This document shows, in pieces, positions 1 through 11,700 of a stretch of 64,000 nt of DNA (the first letter of the stretch is position 1; each line of letters starts with the position of its first letter). The stretch lies in contig OU612065.1 in the NCBI GenBank assembly GCA_914767715.1, forward strand, positions 16,246,001 to 16,310,000, given 5' to 3'. Made by a program: the position numbers and the translations under genes. The notes below the pieces were generated by a model. It saw only the letters and a program-made list of their open reading frames with translations, made no database searches and was not told where the DNA came from. This DNA is from Membranipora membranacea. Its lineage: Eukaryota; Bryozoa; Gymnolaemata; Cheilostomatida; Membraniporidae.

Positions 1-627
1 CAGTGGATATAATATAACAAACCTTAAATTTCCTTAGAAATTTTAACCTCTTCTGGCATGCATGCAAATCAAAGTACCAGCCAATGGCCTATTATTTCAC
101 ACTCACCTACCATCATGGACCACAAGAACCTAAAGCTTTATAACTTTGGTTTCTTTCTTTGAATTGGATTTTATTGCTGACTCAGTTGAAATTGTGACTG
201 TTGTCAATAAAAAATGCTTCATAATCTGCACACTTTATTGTGATGTTAGCATCATACTACTGCAGGTATAGGCTGCTAAAAATCCAGTGTTTCAGTATGA
301 ATTATAAGGTGTTTTAAGTACAGTTGTCACTGCAATATAAACTGGTATTTTTAGTGTAGTTAGAAAAAAATGTGGTACAAATAGAATTTTGGTAGCCCAA
401 GACTTTTTGACAAAAGCCTCAGTTGTTGTGAGATTTAAAGAAGGGGTCACTTCTTACCCCCAAAATAATAACTTCTAGCGAGCGAAGTTCTGTCTTTTAT
501 CTCCAACCTTGGCTGAAAGAAAATCCACCAGAGATTAAGTTCTTCACCAAGTTGGCTCTATCACCATCTAATTTGTCACATTCAATTAATTGAGTCAAAA
601 CTTTACAAGTTCATACCCTCTATCATC
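1..627. other. Non-coding, upstream of TMA7
   Basis: No convincing coding exon on either strand. An AATAAA near 207 could be the end of a gene to the left, but no matching coding sequence is visible. The part nearest 628 presumably holds the TMA7 promoter and 5' UTR. I see no clear TATA box. Confidence 0.4.
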
Positions 628-2643
628 ATGTCTGGCAGAGAAGGTAAGGATTGTTTGATTGAAAAATTGATGAACCATCACTGACCATGTTGTGTGTTAT
701 TTTATCACAAACCATGAGTCATAGATAGTTGGCATGGTAAGTAATTTCATGGTTTACTAAAAACATTGGTTCATGTTGAGTATTTTAGCTAATATAATAA
801 CCCCTCTTGGCCTATAACAACTCATGCTCAGCTCCAGTCCACTTCATTATGTTATGTGGTACAATGTGCCCTCATCATCACTTTTTGGAAACACTGACTC
901 ACCAAGGAGTTGGACTGACTGAATTTGAAATTTTAAAATTCTCAGGACCTCACATTCACAACAGTTGGCAATGTTGTTTGGTGCACTTCTGAGGTTAGAA
1001 ATGTGTGAAACAAATTCGAAATTTTGTTTGGGCTTGGGCTTAATTTATGGAAAATTAAGCAGGCGTTACTACCACCATATACATATTATATCGACATTAA
1101 TTTTTTGCAGGTGGCAAGAAGAAACCATTGAAGCAGCCAAAGAAGCAAGGCGCTCAATTTGAGGATGTAAGTACTTAAACACCTAAACTATCTTTTTTTG
1201 TGTCAACAACAGTAACAAGGTTCGCCGAGAAGCAGCAGGCGTTTGTTGATCTGTAGATAGAGGATTATTAATATATAATAATGGAAATTTAATAAAACGT
1301 CTAGGGAGTCAACAAAATAAAGTTCTCATTGTCATGACTTTTGAGACAACCCTGTCATGACAAGCTTCGTCCTCATATTAAGACGGGAATAATTGATCCA
1401 TAACACTCACCCATAAAAATGTGCCAATCGGGTTCCAGTGAGTCAAAGTTAATCTGAACTGGGTCGGCGCGTACATAAATCATTGCTTGTGAAGTTTAGA
1501 ATATCATGGTCAATATCATATAATGGTCTTATGTTTTATAAAGGAAAATGATGTAGCATTCAAAAAGAAACAACAAGAGGACGCAAAGAAGATGGCAGAA
1601 ATGAAGGCAGCCGCCGGTAAAAAAGGACCAATGAGTGAGTTGGATATAAATGTGGCTTGTTCATGCAAAGTACTTCATATTGAGGGTTGTCTCCACATTG
1701 CTGAATAGTGTACAGGCTGACAACTCACACAAGCTAATCGCAAGCTCATAATGCGCAGTTCCTAGAAAATAGATTTTTAGGATGAGATAATTGGCTTTCG
1801 CTATCATTTGTAAAAAAAGTACAAATTATCATTCCAAGGAGCTAAACATGGTATTTCTTGTCATTATCAGCTGGGTATAATAAATAAAATTACATGCGCT
1901 ACCTTGTAAATAAAATAAATAAACAATTTTGGAACTTTGACGTTGTAATGGACTAATGTGGATGTCAATGGCATCGTCACCTTCTATCAGCTTTTCAAAG
2001 GTCCCTTCTTTCCACTTCCATCATTCAATCCTTGCCAGATTAATGAAATAGTTCGATCCCGGTAACTGTTTGTAACTTCTCCTTCAGTAGAATTTGGGTT
2101 ATAGTTTTTTAGCCAAATTTGTTTTGAGAAAAAAAGGCGTAGTGATGTCACAGGTGCATTGATGCTGATATTGTCAGTCAGCTCAGGCTTACTTTACCCC
2201 GCCCATTACATACCATGATGTCAAAACCGGAGTTTGAGTCATTGTCCGGATGTTTTACAGTTACTAACCACCTGAGACCTAGGTTACAGTTTTTTTTACA
2301 TAACATATTTTCACAAGAAGTCGATCTCAGTGTGTCTCTGTCTTTTCACTATGGCTTCAAGTTGTGATCAAATTTTTGTCACGGCACGACGAAGAGGTCA
2401 TGTTTGACAATTTCCAAAGCTTCACTTTATTTACTTTCCTACTCGAAATTGAAATGTTGCTATAATCTGTAATTAAGATGTTGAACACCAGCCTCTTACT
2501 TTTATCAGATTTCCTTGGAGTGTCTTGCCTCTAGATCTATAATGATGAATAAATAAACCTATAATTTAGACCTCACCCTTAGGAGCTTCCGTTGGTACTC
2601 ATTCACTTCTTCTCTCTCTTTTTTAGGTTCCAAAAAGAAGTAA
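628..2643 (+). CDS. TMA7: TMA7-like translation machinery associated protein, 4 exons
   Basis: Exons 628-643, 1111-1166, 1544-1634, 2627-2643 (180 nt, 59 aa), all with GT-AG borders and matching phases. The protein begins MSGREGGKKKPLKQPKKQ, continues through an acidic ED hinge and DVAFKKKQQEDAKKMAEMK, and ends KKGPMSSKKK. This is the TMA7/CCDC72 pattern: a tiny, highly charged, lysine-rich, mostly helical protein, 64 aa in human. TMA7 co-purifies with ribosomes and affects translation; its exact mechanism is not settled. The first exon codes only five full residues, so frame-based gene finders would miss it. AATAAA at 2680-2685 lies just after the stop. The conserved N-terminus and exact stop make the call firm. 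Confidence 0.95.
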
Positions 2644-2679
2644 TCTCGCCGATGGCCATATCAGGTATCCAGTGCATTA

Positions 2680-2685
2680 AATAAA
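2680..2685 (+). terminator. Polyadenylation signal of TMA7
   Basis: Canonical AATAAA 37 nt after the TAA stop. A further AATAAA-like site lies near 2811. Inferred from position only. Confidence 0.5.
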
Positions 2686-3260
2686 TGTTCAATATTTCTA
2701 TTTTGTAAAAGAATGATTGATTTTAACTATTGGTAAAACTAAATCCTCACTTGGTAAATTTTCATCTGATACATCATGTGTTAACTTTTTCAGAGTAGAG
2801 ATTGTTACTGAAATAAAGCCTATCTATTCAAATGACCTGAAAATGTCCACTCTCTTTACTTTATTGCAATTAGCAGGTGCTCCTTCAATTGTGAATCAGC
2901 ACCCTCTTTAATTACAAGTTAAGTTTTCAGCACAAACATTTGAATCATTACGGAATAAATAGCGAGAGCTCATTGACTCTGGATTTGAGATGGAGACATA
3001 CCAGCCCACACATACCATTGTCTTAGCTTATAGGGCCTACTTGTACATGTATACAAATTAGTGATACCTTATGATCTAAATAACCTGTCACCTGAGTCAG
3101 TGAATTTGGCTGTTTAAGAATCATACTGATGTGCGAACCTATAATTTAATCTGCTGATCACCACCTATGATTGCAGTAATACCTATGTGAGTGCTTGCTG
3201 AGCCATGATTGCTAACAAGCAACAGTTTATCATTGTGTGGTATCTAGTGGACGAATAAAG

Positions 3261-5352
3261 ATGGCTGAAAATGGGACACGATCTTCGCCTTCTGTGCTCA
3301 TCACTACGACTTCTGCTCCAGGAATTGAGCAGTATTTGGTATTCATCTATATAGGCGTGGCGTTTTTGGTACTGCTGGTGGCGAGTTTATCTGTGATGCT
3401 TGTGGTGTTTGTCATAAAACGTAATAAAATGCTCAGGCAGATGCACCCCAAACATGACTTAGCTGGAAATCTACCTAACAACGATGCTTTGACTCGCTAC
3501 TACAGTTTGGGGATGAATGACGGTGCTTCAACACTAAGAAGTGGCATCGGAACCCTTACTGGAAAACACTCCACTCTTGATAAGCGTTCAAATGTTGGTG
3601 AAAGTTTGAAACCATCAAGTATTCATTCACCTAATCATGATTCTTATGTCGTGAAGAGCAATCCACTTTTCAAGGGTGAGGAAGATCAGAACAATGCTGC
3701 ATCGGATAAAGGCTATGGATCTCAGGAGAACACAGCCACAGGTTTAACTCTGTCCCAACACCTCAGCTCATTACAAAGAACTGGAAGCGTGGACTCTTTC
3801 GAGCTTCTCACTAAAAACCTTGACTCTCAGACCATAGATTTAACCAGCCCTGAGTCATCATTTAAACACGCTGCTGAAATTCATGGTCAATGTACTGCTC
3901 TCCAAACTAATATGTACAGCAACTCTTCATCAGGACAGGACAATTTGGCTTTTGTTAATGAAACCAATTGTAGCAGGCAAGCAGAAAACTCAGCTGTCGA
4001 TGAAATAGACCAGGTTCTTAAACAAAGTGCACCTTCAGCGAGTGAGTCCGCATTAAAGAAGATTTCCATATCTAGACGAGCGCAGATATCTCTAAACAGA
4101 GAAGCACTCCCTTCTGAGGCGGGAGGTGACAGCGATTCCAACTCTTCTGCTGACTCAGACAATGAGAGCTGCTACAATATGTCAAGACTTAACAGTATTC
4201 CTGTCATCAGGGAAGGACAATTGACGCCAAATCAGACGGCAAAAAGGCGGACAAGAACCAGGCACTCATATGAAAATACGGATCCTTTCAATAACAATGC
4301 ACCAGTAAAACCACCAAAACCACCCAGTTTGAGTCGAGCTGCAAGAAAGCTAAGCATAGAAAGACACTCTTTAAATGTTAAGTTGAACGTATCGATCAGC
4401 AGTCCTAACACTACAGTTTTTGAAAACGGTGGCCAAGCACCCCCTCCACCACCCCCTTCAACTCTCCCACCCCCACTAAATGGTGATAGTGACAATGAAT
4501 CATCGTTAGCAGTTCAATCTGGAGTTTATGAAGATGTTGATGTAAAGGTGTCGCCTATAAAGGAGGTGAGTGATGACGTACAGGTATATTCATCTTGGTG
4601 GGCTTCAGGCGATGGTATGTTTTGTTATTCAGTTTCGTGGGACACTATTGGACCATAATGATGATGTAACATATTTTGCTGACAAAAATTGTGCTGTGCG
4701 ATAACGGGTTATAGATAGTTTGATTAAGGAGGGTGGATTGTCGTTTTAGACTCCTATAACCACCTGGGGTAATTTGTGGGTAACAAACCCCAATCAACAT
4801 AACTATTACCTCTGCTGATCGATTTCACATTGCCAAAATACATTATTGATAATAGTTAGAGTTACACCCATGTTGCTTAGGAAACCATGACATAATCAGC
4901 AAACCTTTGTGATAGGTATGATGGCCCCTTTGCCCACACCCTAACATTAAATACCCTGGAACAATGCGCATTTTGATGTCCATCATTGTAATACATCAAA
5001 ATTTGTCTGATTGATTATGTAGGACAGCCTAGTAGATAATTCACTCATACCTACACCACCACCTCTACCAAGGATAGCAGACGATGAGGTAGACATAGGT
5101 GACAAAGCTTATGGGACTGTCTACAACCTAGGTATCCCTCCACCACCTGCTGAGATTACGAGTGCACCTGAACCTAAATCTGACACACTCAGACAGGCTC
5201 TAACACCATCGTCAGGAGTAGATAATAACGTATATGACCCAATGCAGTTTTCTGCTCCACCCGTCATACAAGGACAAAATGTTTCAAATACTAATCTCAT
5301 CACTCCGTATTGTGAAACAGATGATGAGGAGTATGAAAATGTACCAGAATGA
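3261..5352 (+). CDS. Unrecognised single-pass membrane protein with long Ser/Pro-rich cytoplasmic tail, 2 exons
   Basis: Exons 3261-4565 and 5023-5352, 544 aa. The start ATG (3261, AAGATGG context) follows an in-frame TAA at 3213. Residues 1-24 are short and Ser/Thr-rich with one N-glycosylation sequon (NGT). Residues 25-52 are a strong hydrophobic helix followed by KRNK, so the tail is probably cytosolic and there is no classical signal peptide. The tail has acidic serine clusters, SNPLF and TDPF (possible adaptor/AP2 motifs), PVKPPKPPSL and a PPPPPPSTLPPP run (SH3/EVH1/WW-type ligands), and tyrosines in YEDV, YGTVYNL and YENVPE near the C-terminus (possible SH2 docking). The second exon stays in frame from either donor, 4565 (gtgagt) or 4577 (gtatat), adding or omitting VSDD-VQ. 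I recognise no family. It looks like a membrane scaffold for signalling adaptors, which is inference. An extra upstream coding exon cannot be excluded. Confidence 0.75.
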
Positions 5353-5662
5353 AAATATCTAGTCGGTGTAGTCTACTCAGATGCATCATCATTGATGCTC
5401 TGCAATGGTTGGACGCAACCAACATTATTGGTTATCATCATTTTTGTGATCTTCTAAAAATAAATAATAGGATTCTGGTAATATATGATCAACCATAAAT
5501 TATCGTTTTAAATATTGTAAATATTTATTTTTTGCACATGTGTAGTAAGGGCCTGATATGAGGCCAATCGTCTTGCATATATATTTTGTCTTGTTGAATA
5601 TATGCCATATTTGTTATATTTTTTTATTGGTTGATCCGAACAAAGCTTGTTTCAAGGACTCT

Positions 5663-5919
5663 GGGGGGTCTTTCAATTAGAAACAGCCAAAATCGCAATC
5701 TTATCGCTCACTCAGTGAGTGAGCAATACCTGCTAGGGGTCTCGCTCTCAGATCGCTCAGTCACTTGATGGAACTATATACATTCTGAGTGAGCGATTTG
5801 GGAGCGATTTTCTCTAATTGAAACACCAAGTGAGTGATAATTTTGAGCGATGTGATAGTGGTGTGATAGTGATAACTTGCTTTAGTAAAGGATCACTCTT
5901 TCTAATTGAAAGACCCCCC
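5663..5919. mobile_element. MITE with 21-bp perfect terminal inverted repeats
   Basis: The left end GGGGGGTCTTTCAATTAGAA (5663 on) is the exact reverse complement of the right end at 5899-5919. If the repeat is taken one base shorter on each side, the element is 5664-5918 and is flanked by CTG on both sides, a possible 3-bp target duplication as in PIF/Harbinger-type elements. The inside has short palindromic GAGTGAGCGAT-type motifs and a degenerate inner copy of the terminus near 5814. There is no ORF, so it would need transposase from elsewhere. Confidence 0.8.
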
Positions 5920-8064
5920 TGTTTGCTAAAGAGATCATCTTCCTCTTAATCAGTTTGTTCGCTTTTTTAGATATTCAGGCTATACTAGTAAACTATTTTA
6001 AGAAATCCCTCGCTCCCTCATCTTCCTTTCCTGAAATAATTTCAGTATGACTATTTGTGAAGAAAAAAAACATGTTTATAGATTGCTAAAATACTTCTAC
6101 TCTACTCGGCTTGCTTGTAGTGGCATTCCACAATGAACCACAGCGCAAACTTGTTTGCTGAATGCTGCCTTAGGATTTTTTCAAAAATTATTATAAGGAT
6201 TGTAGGTGCCCTCTTGTGCTTTCATGGAAAGGATCATGCAATCTTTAAACGTGTCCCTCATGCTGTATGGTAAAAACAATTTTATGTTGGTGTATTTTTT
6301 GCAGGTTTTTATTGATATGATCACGTCCCATTAAGTGGGTGTACATTTCATATCCTAGATCATGTTTGGTCCAGTCTGCTTGTATTCAGGATCGGATTCA
6401 GGATTTTTAATTATTCTTCCGGATTCAGGGAGGGAACAAAATTGTTCTAGATGTGAGGGATTTCGAATGCAGGCAAACTGGAAAGTTGATCTACCTGTAA
6501 TCGGTAGAGTAGAAGCAGGAAAATTGCCTTTTCACACAGACTTGAAATGGCAACATAAATTTATGAATAGCTAGTAATCTACTCAACCGTATAACTTTTT
6601 ATAATGTTCCCACCTCAGCTAGAAGAAGATGCTGCTAGCTAGCAGACATTTTAATTGTGTTTAAGATGATCTTTGCTACTACAACAGTCGGTACACATTC
6701 TAATATACCTCTTTTTCCTACGATAAAAAAAAACGATTTTCAAAATTGCATCATGAGCATAGGATCCGCAACATTGAGTGATATTTCACCTAAACTAGTA
6801 TGGGTATGTCATTGTTTATTTGATCCGATGATGATGATCATGATCATTGTATGTCTCAAATCAGACACACCTCAAATGTGTTATTTTGTATCAGATGCGT
6901 TAGTTTGTATGGAAATATTTTGTATGTTCCAGATCCAAAAGAAGTATGTTTTATTTTTCCGTTCAAATCTTATTTCTAACATTTACAGCTTTGACTGGGT
7001 CTCTTTAATGACAATAATCAGGAATAAGAGGATCAATAACAAAAACAAATCAAATCAAAAACAATAACATAAAACAACTTTGTTGTCCGCTGGGTTCTGG
7101 CAGAGAGGTTATGATATTCATTGTACCATAGCTAATTATAGCTTATTCAATTTCGTGTGAACTATTGCATAATTACAATTTCTTCCCTTGGATGATGGCT
7201 GAAAGCCCATTGAGGGTTCAAAGCCCTGTAAGATTTGATGACTTAGTGTTGAGGAGGTTAAAGCTGACAGTTGAATTACCCTGTTGACCGCTTTTCCATC
7301 CAATACAAAAATAGTTGGTGTGCTGTAATTTGACTTACAATTTATCTCATTATATGATTTGAGCTGCTTTATCAAATTGAGCTGGGCTTGCCTTTGAGAG
7401 TCTTCGTACCAATACCATACAACACCAATACCATATACATCATGACTCTGATGAATTCCTCCAATATATGAACCAAGTTGAAAAAAAAAATTTGATTTCA
7501 TATAGGTATGGAAAGCCTTTCAATTAGAATTAGCTTCGTTTGTCTGTATGTACATTTCAAAATTGTTTGTTGAGAAGATATAAGCGGGGAGTCTCTCAAA
7601 TAGAATGACCCAACTCATGGCAACACTTTGCACTCTAGCTCTTTTGGTCTTTCATTTAATATCACTCTGAATATACCTAGTCCACCAAAGAGTTGGCTTC
7701 ACCAAGTTTTGAGAAGTTTGGGAACAAGGCTTCTGACAGGTCCCGACCGTCCTGCTCCCTCGACAATGAGCGATAAGATTACGATTGTGACAAATTGTGC
7801 TGAGATTAATATATTTTGTGCTCACAATGATGGTTAAATTAGGTGCGTCCCTAATCTATGTAGATGTTCTTGAATGGAAATTCAGCTAAGAAAAACACTT
7901 ACACGATAAAGAAAATATAGCATTGAGCACAAAATGAACTACGATAATTGAGTCATGAGACATAGTTTTGCTGCCAATTATTTGTGTTATTTTGTATGAA
8001 GTGGAGTGATTTAGCCATGAGAGTTGGAAGTAGCATTGGGGCAGCCTGCCCAGGCTAAGGTGCA

Positions 8065-8145
8065 GTGGCGTATATTTGCACTCACGGCCCATGGATTTCC
8101 GTGAGTGTTGTGGGTTCGAATCCCATCAAGGTCAGTTTTTTTTCA
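8065..8145 (+). repeat. tRNA-derived relic with B box and oligo-T terminator
   Basis: GGGTTCGAATCCC (near 8112-8124) is a perfect Pol III B box in a T-arm-like hairpin, and a run of eight T follows about 15 nt later, as at a Pol III terminator. A CTCACGG/CCGTGAG stem precedes it where an anticodon arm would be. The acceptor stem does not pair and the A box is poor, so this is a tRNA-derived SINE head or pseudogene rather than a working tRNA. Confidence 0.45.
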
Positions 8146-8759
8146 AATGGGTGCTTTATAACTGGAGCATTTTTACCGTAATCTTCTACTGCTATTGAGT
8201 TGTTTTCTGAAAGTACCCAACAGCTCAGTGAGCTATTGAAATACCTCTCTGCTTGCACTATTTTGCTACCGATATGCAAAAATTTCCGTGGTGGGAGGCT
8301 TAAGCTTAAGCGCCCCTCCCACACCCGCCACGCCTACAGCGTGTGGATCGGGCTGCGCCCGATTATTATGCTCATCTCTGAAAAGTCAGTGAGTGAAATT
8401 TTTTAGAATAGACGCCCCTGCTAAGGTGGAAGGGCACAATCCTCTCAATCTCAAGAGATAAACCTCCAAAAAGTGATGTATGCTGTGGGAGTTACTACCT
8501 CCACACAATGATAATAGCGAAAACATTTTAATGTATGAGAAAACTAGCTTTTCCCATTTAGGCATGCCAATCATAAATCACTTGACAAAATACGACGCTT
8601 TCATTGGCTAGTGAGATAAACACACCGCCATACTTGAATAGAAATTTGGTTGCAATGTCCAAGTAGACTTACAACCCAATCATATTTTGGATGTGCCTAA
8701 TTAGTCAACTGTAAGCTGTAATTACTGAAAGAACAGATAACAAAACACAAGAAGCAGCT

Positions 8760-11700
8760 ATGGCTACAAAGGCCACTCCTATCAGGCGTATTTCACAGCG
8801 AAGACTAGCTATGTATGAGAGATATGTCACCAAAATCAGATTGGAAGATCCGGAAAAGTTGACACAATTTTGTAAACTTCATTTATCATTTTTGTTGGAT
8901 ATGGATAGTGAGAGATTTGAAGGATTGTTTGGAGAAAAACAGGGCTCGAGAAGCAAGCTGGGAAATCTTCTCTCTAGGAGAAGAAGTCTAGGTAAGGTTG
9001 CACTGATGTTACTTGATTGATGCCTGATGAGTTTTGTTTTCAGACCTTGTTGTCCTTATTAATCAGAAACTAGAAAGCCTTGTTGTTTATTATCAACTCA
9101 TCAACATCTCACTCCATACTTGGCAGAAACAGTCAAACACCTGCTGGCTACCACAGATATTCAATAATAATGCGATGGCAACGTGACTAAGCCTAACAGA
9201 TCATTTCAACGCACTCATGTCCATTCACAACCATCGGACTGAGGCAATTTTTATAGACCTGTGCTACAATGTGCCCGATAGGTAGGCATTTTGCTCATTA
9301 TTAGTGATAGTACATAAAAGGTTGGTCAACCCTTTGACAAATGATAGCTTTACTTTGTAGGGTCGAATGGAGACCGTAGCAGTATTTTTGAGAAAACTAT
9401 TGTTGCTCAACCCGGGATTGATGATGCTGTTCGCCGACTTAGTGACTTCCTCCAAGGTTCACAAAGTAAGGTTCTGTGCAGATCAAAAGGATCCTACCAT
9501 AACATAGTAACATGTATTACAAGACTAATATGAATTGCAAAATACTAGATAACTCCTTGGGCTAAGTGTTTTGGTTTGGCTGGTGTAGCCTCTCATATCT
9601 ATATGTAATTTATTCAACAAAAACATAGTCATGTTGGACAGTAGCCTATTTTCAGCCTCCTTTTTGTCATTGCTGACATCATCATCTTTGAAGCGGAGAG
9701 GGTTTTCCTCTCTTGGGTACAGGTACCGGGACCCATAGTACTCAGACCGCACCCTATACCCATGCCCGCCGGAAATTTGGCTACTCTTTATATCGATGAG
9801 GCAGAGGGGGTTCTTTTTACTGCGTGTGGGGTGTGCAAACACACAGTGGACCTCCGGTATTTTTGGTCCCGTTCCGCAAGGACCTGGAAAGGATGAATGG
9901 TGTGCCAGTACCAAATCAGAAATGACTGCCGGCGCCGGGAATTGAACCTGGACCTCAAAGATCCAAAGTCCGTACCATTAACCATTAGACCACTCCTGAC
10001 ATACTTGCTGACATACACTTTATCCAGATTGTCTCAAATCTGTTGTTAGATATTAGTACTGAAGGTATATTTCGTAAGACGGGGAATATCAGTCGACAGA
10101 AGGAACTCAAGGATAGACTTATGGCTAATGAGCCTATAGACTTTAGTCAGGGATACTTTACAGCTCATGACTGCGCCTCTGTTCTCAAATCACTTATCGG
10201 AGATTTATACGAACCATTACTACAGGAAAAATACTTCAACGCCCATCTTCACACACTAGGTATGTTCATGCTGATATAGTAATACCCAAGTGTGGTTTGC
10301 AAACCCCATATAATAACCTTTATAGGTGTACTTGTACATGGAGAGCAGACAATCTCTTACTAATCAAATCGGAGATTGATTGTGATTTCCTAGATAGCTC
10401 AGCTTGAAAATACCAAATACAATGGTTTGGTAGAGGAGAAATTCAAATATCAAATCATCACTTAACATCTTTTTTAGGGCTAAGTTAGGAATGGTAGCAA
10501 GTTCTACATTGTGTACTGGACAGCTGATTTATTAATGTGACATATGAATAGTACATAATCTATTGTAGTAACATGAATGTCATTAGAGCATCTGTTAATC
10601 CTGTCAGGAATTTGATGTTTGAAGGATGTAATTGGATTAGAATACCATTAGCTAAGATACCATAATTGCTCAATACAAAAGTACATCATACTTTCTTAGC
10701 AACCTGTCACAAATAAGAAAGGAAGTGTGTAGCCTAGCTGTCATCCCACTTGCCATGCTAATATATGTCACATCAGTTGTCAAAGACTTACCAGCATGAA
10801 TGAAAATCTTTTGCTTTATATCTAAAATATTTCAAATATTTGACACGTTGTTTGTTTTCTGTAGACATTTCAAAAGAGGACAGCAGAATGAAGGTTGTAT
10901 GCCTGTTGCTTCAGATGATGTCCAGCTCCCATTATAATCTTGCCAAAGACCTTTTTGTATTGCTACACAAGGTCACAGTTTTCTCTGAGCAGAACCTGAT
11001 GAATGCCGACAATCTAGGTGCTATATTCGCTCCCCACATGCTCTGTCCCAAAAAGGTAATCAGTAGATAGTATGATTAAACTGAGCTTGTTCCATGTTTA
11101 TTCACCAATACCATTTCCCTGCACTTCTAAACCTCCAAATCCTTTCAAAGATGTAGAATATAGATATTACATTTTGGTAATGTTTGCGTGATGATCTATG
11201 TTTACCTATTTTGTTACCAACAATTACATTAATCACATTGCGGTAAAAGTTTGTGGCTTTATCTATCGATATAAAGAGGCATCAAACTCCTTGGTGAATG
11301 TAGTTTCAAGTAGCTGTTTTGCCCAACTATTGCACATAGCTCCGCTGATTGACGAGACCCATCGTTGACATAGATAGCATCACAGCCTCCTGAGTTTGTA
11401 GGAGGTGGGGGGTGTAATTTAGATAGTTGAAGGTGAATTACCTGAGGGAGGTCAATGCTTTAAAAGTGCTCATGTGGTAAACTGTTTGGATATACATGCA
11501 CAGTGTAATTTGTCTCGGCACCGAACCTGTCTGGGGTCAGGATTTAAACTTATCTAATGAGCTCCAAATAATGGCCTCCAATGGTGTTAAATAAAGACAA
11601 TTAGAGGGTGAGCTCAATAATGGCCCAGAAAGTTTAACACTAAACTGAATAACAAGTAATTAGGATGATTCAACAATGAGTAATTTACTGTGTATTGTCT

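Larger units (their letters stand above)
5353..8759. other. Non-genic stretch between the membrane-protein gene and ARHGAP19
   Basis: Starts with the 3' UTR of the membrane-protein gene (AATAAA at 5459-5464). It contains the inverted-repeat element at 5663-5919, a degenerate relative near 7517-7790, and a tRNA-like relic at 8065-8145. Open frames at 6657-7067 (+) and 7136-7501 (-) show no domain, no exon continuation and biased, low-complexity composition, so I do not call them. GC-rich hairpins occur at 8290-8370. Confidence 0.5.

Noticed and set aside
6657-7067. 136-codon plus-strand open frame
   Set aside because: AT-rich, ends in a low-complexity Lys/Asn run, no domain, no splice continuation.
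7136-7501. 121-codon minus-strand open frame
   Set aside because: No recognisable motif, and it borders a decayed MITE-like stretch. Probably chance.
10021-10049. Acceptor at 10026 for ARHGAP19 exon 3
   Set aside because: With exon 2 ending in phase 1 it gives a frame that stops at once or loses EGIFR. The acceptor at 10049 restores the RhoGAP core in phase.
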